Assembly (NCBI GenBank): GCA_963675435.1
Contig: OY776216.1
Location: forward strand, 434,001-498,000
Length of the DNA: 64,000 nt
From: Saccharicrinis sp963675435
GTDB taxonomy: Bacteria > Bacteroidota > Bacteroidia > Bacteroidales > Marinilabiliaceae
Direction: 5' to 3'
A program made the position numbers and the translations under genes. Below the pieces are notes generated by a model. It did no database searches, had not been told where the DNA came from, and worked only from the letters and a program-made list of their open reading frames with translations. This document shows, in pieces, positions 10,060-18,076 of the stretch (positions are counted from its first letter, which is position 1; each line of letters begins with the position of its first letter).

Positions 10060-10098
10060 GTCATGATGTGTACCTTGCATATTGCAAAAAATCATGAC
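10060..10098. promoter_or_regulatory. Nested inverted repeats upstream of ilvC
   Basis: GTCATGAT (10060-10067) is repeated in inverse at ATCATGAC (10091-10098), and between them TTGCA (10075-10079) pairs with TGCAA (10083-10087). The element lies about 80-120 nt before the ilvC ATG. It may be a regulator-binding site, for instance of the adjacent AraC protein, or part of an RNA leader; the sequence does not decide. I found no clean TAnnTTTG promoter in the 258 nt between the two genes. Confidence 0.4.
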
Positions 10099-10180
10099 AT
10101 TAAACATTACAGGCTTTTTATAGTTTGTATATGTGAGTCAAATAATAAAGAAAATTATCAAATATTTTAAAATCATTACA

Positions 10181-11656
10181 ATGGCTAATTATTTTAACAC
10201 TTTACCGTTACGTGAGCAACTTAACCAATTAGGCGTTTGCGAATTCATGGATAACTCTGAATTTGCTGATGGAGTTGAAAAATTAAAAGGTAAAAAAATT
10301 GTAATCGTTGGTTGTGGAGCTCAAGGGCTTAACCAGGGATTAAACATGAGAGACTCTGGTTTAGATGTATCTTATACGCTACGTCCTGCAGCTATTGCTG
10401 ATAAGCGTCAATCATGGAAAAATGCTACAGAAAATAATTTTGCTGTTGGTACATATGAGGAAATGATTCCTTCTGCTGATATGGTAGTAAACCTTACTCC
10501 AGATAAACAACACTCAAATGTAGTATCTGAAGTAATGCCATTAATGAAAAAAGGAGCTACTCTTTCATATTCACATGGTTTTAATATTGTAGAAGAAGGA
10601 ATGCAAATTCGTAAAGACCTTACTGTTGTAATGGTTGCACCTAAATCTCCGGGTTCTGAGGTTCGTGAAGAGTATAAAAGAGGATTTGGTGTTCCAACTC
10701 TTATTGCTGTTCACCCTGAAAATGATCCAAACGGAGACGGATTAGAAATCGCTAAAGCTTATGCTGCCGCAACTGGTGGTCACAGAGCAGGTGTTTTACG
10801 TTCTTCTTTTGTTGCAGAGGTTAAATCTGACTTAATGGGAGAGCAAACTATTCTTTGTGGTTTATTACAAACTGGTTCTATCCTTTGCTTCGACAAAATG
10901 GTTGAAAAAGGAATTGACAAGGGATATGCTTCAAAATTAATTCAATACGGATGGGAAGTTATCACTGAAGCTTTAAAAATTGGTGGTATTACAAACATGA
11001 TGGATCGTTTATCAAACCCAGCTAAAATTGAAGCATTCAAAATTTCTGAGGAATTAAAAGTTATTATGCGTCCATTATTCCAAAAACACATGGACGATAT
11101 CATGAGTGGAGAGTTCTCTTCAACTATGATGGAAGACTGGGCTAATGATGATAAAAACTTATTAGGATGGAGAGCTGCAACAGGAGAAACAGCATTTGAA
11201 AAGACTCCAGCTGGTGACGTTGAAATTCCAGAACAAGAATATTTTGACAATGCATTATTAATGGTTGCATTTGTTAAGTCTGGTGTAGAGTTAGCATTTG
11301 AAACAATGACTGAAGCAGGAATTAAAGCAGAAAGTGCTTATTACGAGTCACTACACGAAACTCCATTAATTGCAAACACCATTGCTCGTAAAAAATTATT
11401 CGAAATGAACCGTGTAATTTCAGATACAGCTGAGTATGGATGTTATTTATTCGATCATGCTTGTAAGCCTTTATTAGCTGACTTTATGACTAAAGTTGAA
11501 ACTAATATTATTGGTAAAAACTTCAACGAAGGAGTTGATGCAAGTGTTAGTAATAAAGAGTTAGTTGACGTAAATGAAGAAATTCGTTTCCATGATATAG
11601 AAATGGTAGGAGCTGAATTACGAGATGCTATGACTGCAATGAAAGCAATTATCTAA
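10181..11656 (+). CDS. ilvC: Ketol-acid reductoisomerase (NADP+), class II
   Basis: Second step of valine and isoleucine synthesis: isomerises and reduces acetolactate or acetohydroxybutyrate with NADPH and Mg2+. At 491 aa it is the long, E. coli-like class II form with a duplicated C-terminal knotted domain. The Rossmann motif is KIVIVGCGAQGLNQGLNM, followed by a phosphate-binding loop LRPAAIADKRQSW that fits NADPH. Metal-site segments include SDLMGEQTILCG. I start at ATG 10181 (MANYFNTL, the usual N-terminus) and not at the in-frame GTG 16 codons upstream. It is transcribed separately from the ilvD operon, because a terminator follows. Confidence 0.97.
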   Translation: MANYFNTLPLREQLNQLGVCEFMDNSEFADGVEKLKGKKIVIVGCGAQGLNQGLNMRDSGLDVSYTLRPAAIADKRQSWKNATENNFAVGTYEEMIPSADMVVNLTPDKQHSNVVSEVMPLMKKGATLSYSHGFNIVEEGMQIRKDLTVVMVAPKSPGSEVREEYKRGFGVPTLIAVHPENDPNGDGLEIAKAYAAATGGHRAGVLRSSFVAEVKSDLMGEQTILCGLLQTGSILCFDKMVEKGIDKGYASKLIQYGWEVITEALKIGGITNMMDRLSNPAKIEAFKISEELKVIMRPLFQKHMDDIMSGEFSSTMMEDWANDDKNLLGWRAATGETAFEKTPAGDVEIPEQEYFDNALLMVAFVKSGVELAFETMTEAGIKAESAYYESLHETPLIANTIARKKLFEMNRVISDTAEYGCYLFDHACKPLLADFMTKVETNIIGKNFNEGVDASVSNKELVDVNEEIRFHDIEMVGAELRDAMTAMKAII

Positions 11657-11684
11657 TTGCCTTTCCATATATAGAAAGACCTTG

Positions 11685-11721
11685 AAGCCTGCTTTATTTT
11701 ATAAAGTGGGCTTTCTTATTA
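11685..11721 (+). terminator. Terminator after ilvC
   Basis: Stem AAGCC..CTTTA (from 11685) pairs with TAAAG..GGCTT (to 11713) around a TTTTA loop, followed by a T-rich run. It lies 28 nt after the ilvC stop and isolates ilvC from the following operon. The next 200 nt (to about 11925) hold no gene; only a short TGAC/GTCA dyad near 11760 was noticed. Confidence 0.75.
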
Positions 11722-11927
11722 AAAACATAATATTTCAAACATTTTGTTTTAATATACAAATGACGTTTGTCAGCAATTCATTTATGCTCTATTTATTGCA
11801 GATTAATCATGCATAATAATTCACTAATTCTACATTAATTGGTAATAATATACAATAATTAATGCAATTTTACTGACATTCTGATAGTTGAAGCGAAAAT
11901 ATATACATGATTTTTTTCATAATTTTT

Positions 11928-11957
11928 TTTGCGAATTAAAAAAAAGCTATACATTTG
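11928..11957 (+). promoter_or_regulatory. Promoter of the ilv-leu operon (TTTG-N18-TAnnTTTG)
   Basis: TTTG at 11928-11931 (-33 box) and TACATTTG at 11950-11957 (-7 box), 18 nt apart, match the Bacteroidota primary sigma factor consensus exactly. Transcription would start near 11963, giving a leader of about 200 nt before ilvD, which holds the attenuator. This is the clearest promoter in the window. Confidence 0.8.
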
Positions 11958-11988
11958 TAATCGTTGTTAATCAACTACGCAAAACGAA

Positions 11989-12054
11989 ATGACAAATAAT
12001 TTTTCACTCATTCTCATTAACATTATTCTCTTGGTCATTACCAAGCAGAAGTGA
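11989..12054 (+). CDS. ilv operon leader peptide (attenuation)
   Basis: A 21-codon frame (ATG 11989-11991, TGA 12052-12054) starting about 26 nt after the inferred transcription start. Residues 7-17 read LILINIILLVI: ten of eleven are Leu, Ile or Val, the end products of the downstream operon. The final residues are TKQK. It ends at the base of the hairpins of the attenuator and overlaps its first arm, as ilv/leu leader peptides do in Proteobacteria. Ribosome stalling on these codons when charged tRNA is scarce would free the antiterminator. Translation is inferred; no strong Shine-Dalgarno is seen, which is normal for this phylum. Confidence 0.85.
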   Translation: MTNNFSLILINIILLVITKQK

Positions 12055-12131
12055 GAATGGTATGTGAAATTTGAAAATATTATATTTTTTCAAAAGGCCT
12101 TTCTCACAATCGTGATGAAAGGTTTTTTTTT
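12009..12131 (+). promoter_or_regulatory. Transcription attenuator of the ilv-leu operon
   Basis: Four arms can be paired by eye. Arm 1 CATTCTCA (12009-12016, inside the leader peptide) pairs with arm 2 TGAGAATG (12052-12059, over its stop codon). Arm 2, as GTGAGAA (12051-12057), can instead pair with arm 3 TTCTCAC (12101-12107). Arm 3, as CCTTTC+TCAC (12098-12107), also pairs with arm 4 GTGA+GAAAGG (12112-12122, one bulged T), and the stem is followed by nine T residues (12123-12131), a classical terminator. An extra hairpin TTTGAAAA/TTTTCAAA (12070-12077 with 12087-12094) brings arms 2 and 3 together. A ribosome held on the Leu/Ile/Val codons would mask arm 1, favour 2:3 and allow read-through into ilvD. 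Confidence 0.85.
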
Positions 12132-12160
12132 ATCTGTAACTGTAAGATTATAAATATACA

Positions 12161-13987
12161 ATGAAGAATAAACTAAGAAGCGCAACAACTACTGAAGGCC
12201 GTAGAATGGCAGGTGCAAGAAGTCTTTGGAGAGCAAACGGAGTTAAGGAAGAACAGTTTGGTAAACCAATGATCGCAATAGTAAATTCTTTTACCCAGTT
12301 TGTCCCAGGACATGTTCATTTACATGAAATTGGTCAGGAAGTAAAAAAAATGATCGAAGCTCAAGGCTGTTTTGCAGCAGAGTTCAATACTATTGCTATT
12401 GACGATGGTATTGCAATGGGGCATGATGGGATGTTATATTCTTTGCCATCAAGAGATGTTATTGCTGACAGTGTAGAATATATGTGTAATGCACACAGAG
12501 CTGATGCCATGGTATGCATTAGTAACTGTGATAAAATTACACCTGGAATGTTAATGGCTGCCATGCGCTTAAATATTCCGGCTATTTTTGTTTCAGGAGG
12601 ACCAATGGAAGCTGGTAAAGTGGGGCAAAGAGCACTTGACCTTGTTGATGCAATGGTCATGGCTGCTGATGATTCAGTTTCTGATGAAGAAGTAAGTGCA
12701 GTTGAAGCAAATGCATGTCCTACATGTGGTTCATGTTCTGGTATGTTTACTGCAAACTCCATGAACTGTTTAAATGAAGCAATTGGTCTTGCTCTTCCTG
12801 GAAACGGAACTATTGTAGCAACACATAAAAACAGGAAAGCTTTATTTGAAAAAGCTGCAAAAACAATAGTAGAAAATACGTATAAGTATTATAGAGACGG
12901 TGATGATTCAGTGCTTCCGCGTTCGATTGCTACATTTAATGCATTTAAAAATGCCATGACTTTAGATGTTGCAATGGGTGGTTCAACCAATACCGTTCTG
13001 CACATCTTAGCTATTGCGCATGAAGCTGGAGTAAACTTTACAATGGATGATATTGATCAAATTTCGAGATACACTCCTGTATTATCTAAAGTAGCACCAA
13101 ATTCTCATTACCATATTGAAGATGTAAATCGTGCAGGTGGTATTTTAGGTATTCTTTCAGAATTAAACAGAGCTGACTTGTTAGATAACACTGTAAAAAG
13201 AGCTGACGGTTTAACGCTTAAAGAAGCTATTGAAAAATATGATGTAACTAGTTCTTCGGTATCTGAAGAAGCTAAAGAGATTTATTCAAGTGCTCCTGCC
13301 GGAATCAGAAACCTTACAATGGGCTCACAAAACGCACAATATGCCGAGTTAGATCTGGATAGAGATAAAGGATGTATCAGATCTGTTAAAAAAGCTTACA
13401 ACAAAGATGGTGGTTTAGCTGTTCTAAAAGGAAATATTGCTTTTGATGGATGCGTTGTTAAAACTGCAGGTGTGGATGAATCTATTTTTGTTTTTAAAGG
13501 TAAAGCAAGAGTATATCAATCACAAGATGCCGCATGTGACGGTATTTTATCTGGAGAAGTTGAAGCAGGAGAAGTTGTTGTGATTACATACGAAGGGCCA
13601 AAAGGTGGACCTGGAATGCAAGAAATGTTATACCCTACTTCTTATATAAAATCTCGTCATTTAGGCGAAAAATGTGCTTTAATTACTGATGGAAGATTCT
13701 CCGGAGGAACTTCAGGTTTATCTATCGGTCACATCTCACCAGAAGCAGCTGCCGGAGGAAATATCGGGTTAGTACAAACTGGTGATCAAATTGAAATTAA
13801 TATTCCTGAAAGATCAATTAATGTATTGGTCTCTGATGAAGTGTTGGCAGAAAGAAGAAAAGTTGAAGAAGCAAAAGATGAAGAGGCATTTTTACCAGAA
13901 CCTCGAAAAAGAGCTGTTTCTAAAGCATTAAAAGCATACGCCAGCTTAGTTAGCTCCGCAGATAAAGGAGCTGTTAGAATAATTTAA
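12161..13987 (+). CDS. ilvD: Dihydroxy-acid dehydratase
   Basis: Third step of valine/isoleucine synthesis: dehydrates 2,3-dihydroxy-acids to 2-oxo-acids using an Fe-S cluster. The 608 aa length is typical. Cluster cysteines appear in VCISNCDKITPGM and ACPTCGSCSGMFTANSMNCL, and the catalytic region has DGRFSGGTSGLSIGHISPEA near residue 520. The ATG at 12161 lies 30 nt after the attenuator T-tract, so it is the first gene whose expression attenuation would control. Followed by ilvB after 104 nt. The Fe-S cluster suits a low-oxygen lifestyle, but that is only an inference. Confidence 0.97.
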   Translation: MKNKLRSATTTEGRRMAGARSLWRANGVKEEQFGKPMIAIVNSFTQFVPGHVHLHEIGQEVKKMIEAQGCFAAEFNTIAIDDGIAMGHDGMLYSLPSRDVIADSVEYMCNAHRADAMVCISNCDKITPGMLMAAMRLNIPAIFVSGGPMEAGKVGQRALDLVDAMVMAADDSVSDEEVSAVEANACPTCGSCSGMFTANSMNCLNEAIGLALPGNGTIVATHKNRKALFEKAAKTIVENTYKYYRDGDDSVLPRSIATFNAFKNAMTLDVAMGGSTNTVLHILAIAHEAGVNFTMDDIDQISRYTPVLSKVAPNSHYHIEDVNRAGGILGILSELNRADLLDNTVKRADGLTLKEAIEKYDVTSSSVSEEAKEIYSSAPAGIRNLTMGSQNAQYAELDLDRDKGCIRSVKKAYNKDGGLAVLKGNIAFDGCVVKTAGVDESIFVFKGKARVYQSQDAACDGILSGEVEAGEVVVITYEGPKGGPGMQEMLYPTSYIKSRHLGEKCALITDGRFSGGTSGLSIGHISPEAAAGGNIGLVQTGDQIEINIPERSINVLVSDEVLAERRKVEEAKDEEAFLPEPRKRAVSKALKAYASLVSSADKGAVRII

Positions 13988-14091
13988 TTGCAAAAGCAAA
14001 CTAAAGTGTCATAACATATTTAATTAACAAATCATCAAAAAATTTGTGTTATTACACTATATAGATAAGGTTTTCAGTAAAAACAAATTAT

Positions 14092-15825
14092 ATGGAACCA
14101 CAAAGCCAAATACTCATGGAAAAGAACAAAAAAGGGAAAGAGAGAATTTCCGGTTCAGAAGCATTGCTTCGATCGCTATTGTGTGAGGGAGTGGATTTAA
14201 TATTCGGGTATCCGGGAGGTGCCATCATGCCAGTTTATGATGCATTATACGATTACCAGGATAAATTACACCATGTACTCACACGACATGAACAGGGTGC
14301 TGTTCATGCTGCACAAGGATACGCTAGAGTTACTGGTAAAGTGGGTGTCTGTTTTGCAACTTCAGGTCCGGGGGCAACAAATACGGTAACTGGAATAGCT
14401 GATGCTATGATTGATTCAACACCATTAGTTGTTATTACTGGTCAGGTTGCATCTCCATTATTAGGATCAGATGCTTTTCAAGAAATAGATGTAGTGGGTA
14501 TTACCCAACCAATTACAAAATGGAATTACCTGGTAAAAAATGCTGAGGATATTCCTGAAGCTATTGCCAAAGCATTTTACATTGCATCAACAGGCAGACC
14601 GGGTCCTGTAGTAATTGATATTGCAAAAGACGCTCAGGTTGGTCAATTTGATTTTGAATACAAAAAAGTTAATCATATTCGAAGCTATACACCAGCTCCT
14701 TTAACAAAACAAGAATCAATTATTGAGGCTGCTACAGTTATTAACTCGGCAAAAAAACCTCTTGTACTTGTTGGACAAGGTGTTATTCTTGGAAATGCGG
14801 AAAAAGAATTAAAAACATTCTTAGATAAATCAGGAATACCTGCCGCATGGACTTTATTGGGTCTATCAGCTATGCCAACTGATTACAAACTAAATATAGG
14901 TATGCTTGGAATGCATGGTAATATTGGACCTAATATTAAAACCAATGAGTGCGATGTACTTATTGCTATTGGAATGCGATTTGACGACAGGGTTACCGGG
15001 GATACTAGCAGATATGCAACACAAGCTAAAATCATTCACCTGGAAATTGATCCTGCCGAAATCAATAAAATTATTCCGGCAGATGTGCCTGTTTTAGGAG
15101 ATGTAAAAGAGGTGCTTCCTAAATTAACAGAAATTATTCAAGAAAAATCATATCCTGAATGGATCAATGAATTTAAAGAATGTGAAGATCTTGAAAATAA
15201 AAAAGTAATTTCTGAAGAAGTAATGCCTTCTAAAGAGGGTATGACAATGGGTGAAGTTGTTCGTAAAGTATCAAACGCTTTTCATGATGACGCAATCATG
15301 GTTACAGATGTAGGTCAGCATCAAATGATGGGATCAAGATACTTTAACTTTAAACAAACCCGAAGTGTTGTTACTTCAGGAGGTTTAGGTACAATGGGAT
15401 TTGGTTTACCAGCTTCACTAGGTGCTAAATTAGGAATGCCTGATCGTGAGGTTTGCTTATTTGTTGGAGATGGAGGTTTCCAAATGACAATTCAGGAACT
15501 TGGAACTATCTTTCAAACAAAAGCTGCAGTAAAGATCATCCTATTGAATAATAACTTTTTAGGAATGGTACGTCAATGGCAGGAGTTATTCTTTGATAGA
15601 AGATATGCTTCTACAGAACTTGATAATCCTGATTTTCAAACTATAGCAAAAGGTTATGGTATTGAATCTAAATTGGTTACTTCAAGAGACAATCTTGACG
15701 ATGCTATTGAACAAATGGTTAAGAGTAAGGGTTCCTTCTTGCTAGAAGTAAGAGTTGAAAAAGAAGGAAATGTTTTTCCTATGGTTCCAACTGGGTGTTC
15801 GGTTTCAGAGATCCGTTTAGATTAG
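14092..15825 (+). CDS. ilvB: Acetolactate synthase large (catalytic) subunit
   Basis: ThDP-dependent enzyme that condenses pyruvate with pyruvate (valine, leucine) or 2-oxobutyrate (isoleucine). At 577 aa it is normal for biosynthetic AHAS. The N-terminal GYPGGAIMPVYDAL and RHEQGAVHAAQGYARVTGK contain the catalytic Glu. The central FAD-domain region has GMLGMHGN, and the ThDP/Mg motif is GDGGFQMTIQELGTI...NNNFLGMVRQWQ. The start ATG 14092 is kept; a second ATG eight codons on is possible. The regulatory subunit gene follows after 28 nt, so the two polypeptides are co-produced. Confidence 0.96.
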   Translation: MEPQSQILMEKNKKGKERISGSEALLRSLLCEGVDLIFGYPGGAIMPVYDALYDYQDKLHHVLTRHEQGAVHAAQGYARVTGKVGVCFATSGPGATNTVTGIADAMIDSTPLVVITGQVASPLLGSDAFQEIDVVGITQPITKWNYLVKNAEDIPEAIAKAFYIASTGRPGPVVIDIAKDAQVGQFDFEYKKVNHIRSYTPAPLTKQESIIEAATVINSAKKPLVLVGQGVILGNAEKELKTFLDKSGIPAAWTLLGLSAMPTDYKLNIGMLGMHGNIGPNIKTNECDVLIAIGMRFDDRVTGDTSRYATQAKIIHLEIDPAEINKIIPADVPVLGDVKEVLPKLTEIIQEKSYPEWINEFKECEDLENKKVISEEVMPSKEGMTMGEVVRKVSNAFHDDAIMVTDVGQHQMMGSRYFNFKQTRSVVTSGGLGTMGFGLPASLGAKLGMPDREVCLFVGDGGFQMTIQELGTIFQTKAAVKIILLNNNFLGMVRQWQELFFDRRYASTELDNPDFQTIAKGYGIESKLVTSRDNLDDAIEQMVKSKGSFLLEVRVEKEGNVFPMVPTGCSVSEIRLD

Positions 15826-15853
15826 TATTTTTTTCATTATTAAAATTGAAATC

Positions 15854-16408
15854 ATGCAGCAAGAATTCACCTTAACCATATTTTCAGAAAATCACGTTGG
15901 CCTCTTAAACCAGGTTACAACTGCATTTACAAGAAGAAGCATCAATATTGAGAGTTTAAATGTATCCGAATCTTCATTAGAAGGAATTCATAAATTTACC
16001 ATTGTTGTTTTCTCTACAAGAGAAATCATTGAAAAACTTGTAGGTCAGTTAGAAAAGAAATTGGATGTTCTGAAAGTATTTGTATTCACAACTGATGAAA
16101 TCATTCATCAGGAATTAGCCTTATACAAGGTACCTACAGAAGCATTACTGAACGGAAACGAGATAGAGCAAATTGTTCGTCAATTTGGCGCTCAAATTAT
16201 GGAAGTAACTCCAGAATACACTGTAATTCAAAAAACAGGTCATAAGTCAGAAACACAAGAGCTCTTTGTGAAATTGGATAAATACGGAGTACTTCAATTC
16301 ATTCGTTCAGGAAGAATTGCAATTACAAAACTCAGAACTGAACTTCTTGAAAAATACCTCAAGAAATTAAGAACTGAAGCTAAAATTAGAGGAATAGAAT
16401 CTTTTTAA
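15854..16408 (+). CDS. ilvN: Acetolactate synthase small (regulatory) subunit
   Basis: 184 aa. The N-terminal ACT domain (residues 1-75, FTLTIFSENHVGLLNQVTTAF) would bind the end-product amino acid, and the second half (about 90-180) is the C-terminal regulatory domain of AHAS small subunits (VPTEALLNGNEIEQIVRQFGAQIMEV). In the family this subunit activates IlvB and gives valine feedback inhibition. It lies between ilvB and leuA in the same operon, which adds allosteric control to the transcriptional control by the leader. Confidence 0.94.
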   Translation: MQQEFTLTIFSENHVGLLNQVTTAFTRRSINIESLNVSESSLEGIHKFTIVVFSTREIIEKLVGQLEKKLDVLKVFVFTTDEIIHQELALYKVPTEALLNGNEIEQIVRQFGAQIMEVTPEYTVIQKTGHKSETQELFVKLDKYGVLQFIRSGRIAITKLRTELLEKYLKKLRTEAKIRGIESF

Positions 16409-16476
16409 TAAAACCCAATAAACAGGAATGAGGTCTTTCCCGGCTTCTTCCACAAAATGATTTATTTAATTAAGTT

Positions 16477-17970
16477 ATGGATAATAAAGTTTATATTTTT
16501 GACACCACATTGAGGGACGGAGAGCAGGTTCCTGGTTGCCAGTTGAACACTATTGAAAAAATAGAAGTAGCAAAGCAACTGGAAAAACTCGGTGTTGATA
16601 TTATTGAGGCCGGGTTTCCCATCTCAAGTCCTGGGGATTTTAATTCGGTCGTTGAAATTTCCAAAGCAGTATCAAATCCTACAATTTGTGCACTAACTCG
16701 TGCAGTAAAAAAAGATATTGAAGTTGCTGCGGATGCATTAAAATTTGCTAAAAGAGGAAGAATCCATACTGGAATTGGAACATCACCATATCATATTTAT
16801 CAAAAATTAAATTCAAATCCTGATGAAATTATTGAGCGTGGTGTAGCCGCGGTTAAGTATGCACGTCAGTTTGTTGATGATGTTGAGTTCTACGCAGAAG
16901 ATGCCGGTAGAAGTGATAATGAATATTTAGCTCGAGTAATTGAAGCTGTAATTGCAGCAGGAGCTACCGTAGTAAACATACCCGATACTACAGGATACTG
17001 TTTACCCGCAGAATATGGTGAAAAAATAGCATATTTAGTAAACAACGTTCCTAACATTGATAAGGCAATAATTTCTACACACTGTCACAACGACTTAGGT
17101 ATGGCAACTGCCAATACGCTTTCTGGAGTTATTAATGGTGCACGTCAGGTAGAAGTTACTTTAAATGGATTAGGTGAACGTGCAGGAAATACAGCTTTAG
17201 AAGAAGTTGTTATGGCAATTAAAGCACATAAAGACCTTGATTTTATTACAGAAATTGATGCAAAACAAATTATAAAAACAAGTAAGTTAGTTTCTACTTT
17301 GATGCGTATGCCTGTTCAAGCAAACAAATCAATTGTAGGACGTAATGCTTTTGCTCACTCATCAGGTATTCACCAGGATGGTGTATTAAAAAATCGTGAA
17401 ACTTACGAAATTATTGATCCTGCTGACGTTGGGGTAAAAGAATCTAGCATTGTACTTACTGCTCGAAGTGGACGTGCTGCTCTTAAACATAGATTAGAAG
17501 TTCTTGGATACAAACTTGATCAGGAAAAATTAGACCAGGTATACAAAAACTTCTTAATTCTTGCTGACTCTAAAAAAGATATCGCTGACGAAGATCTTGA
17601 AGTTTTAGTAGGTCATGAAAAGAAAGAAGAAAGAGTTCTTAAATTAGATAACCTTCAGGTTATTTGTGGTAAGTCATGTATACCTTCAGCAACTGTAACG
17701 CTGAATTATAATGGTAAAATCATGACAAAAAATGCCATTGGTGACGGTCCTGTTGATGCTGCTTTTAAAGCGATTAGAAAAATGATTCCTACAGAAGCCA
17801 TTCTTGAGGAATATTTAGTACAGGCAGTTACAAGAGGATCTGATGATATTGGTAAAGTACACGTTCAGCTATCATTAAATGAAAGAACCGTGCATGGTTT
17901 TGGTGCTAACGTTGATATTCTTACAGCTTCAGTTTGGGCATATTTAGATGCATTGTCTAAAATAATGTAA
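16477..17970 (+). CDS. leuA: 2-isopropylmalate synthase
   Basis: First committed step of leucine synthesis (2-oxoisovalerate + acetyl-CoA). 497 aa with an HMGL-like TIM barrel (residues 1-270: FDTTLRDGEQVPGCQLN, the metal-site STHCHNDLGMATANTL, and NGLGERAGNTALEE) and a C-terminal LeuA dimer/regulatory domain (about 365-497) containing NAIGDGPVDAAFKAIR, as in leucine-inhibited enzymes. IHQDGVLKNRETYEII matches LeuA rather than citramalate synthase. Followed after 106 nt by leuC; that gap can fold into a long hairpin. A second homologue lies downstream of leuD. Confidence 0.95.
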   Translation: MDNKVYIFDTTLRDGEQVPGCQLNTIEKIEVAKQLEKLGVDIIEAGFPISSPGDFNSVVEISKAVSNPTICALTRAVKKDIEVAADALKFAKRGRIHTGIGTSPYHIYQKLNSNPDEIIERGVAAVKYARQFVDDVEFYAEDAGRSDNEYLARVIEAVIAAGATVVNIPDTTGYCLPAEYGEKIAYLVNNVPNIDKAIISTHCHNDLGMATANTLSGVINGARQVEVTLNGLGERAGNTALEEVVMAIKAHKDLDFITEIDAKQIIKTSKLVSTLMRMPVQANKSIVGRNAFAHSSGIHQDGVLKNRETYEIIDPADVGVKESSIVLTARSGRAALKHRLEVLGYKLDQEKLDQVYKNFLILADSKKDIADEDLEVLVGHEKKEERVLKLDNLQVICGKSCIPSATVTLNYNGKIMTKNAIGDGPVDAAFKAIRKMIPTEAILEEYLVQAVTRGSDDIGKVHVQLSLNERTVHGFGANVDILTASVWAYLDALSKIM

Positions 17971-17979
17971 GAGACTTTT

Positions 17980-18036
17980 AGATATTAGGCAAGAGACTTT
18001 CAGACAAACAGGTCTCCTATCTCTGATCTAATATCT
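17980..18036 (+). other. Intercistronic stem-loop between leuA and leuC
   Basis: AGATATTAG (17980-17988) pairs perfectly with CTAATATCT (18028-18036), and inside it GAGAC (17993-17997) pairs with GTCTC (18012-18016). No T-tract follows, so it looks like an mRNA-stability or processing element rather than a terminator. Function is inferred. Confidence 0.5.
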
Positions 18037-18076
18037 TATCTAAAAAATGAATTAATAACTTATAAATATTAGAAAA

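Noticed and set aside
10133..10180. GTG start 16 codons upstream of ilvC
   Set aside because: The family N-terminus MANYFNTL begins at 10181; the extension is AT-rich filler.
12361..12762. 133-codon frame antisense to ilvD
   Set aside because: Shadow of the conserved, strongly coding ilvD frame; no family resemblance.
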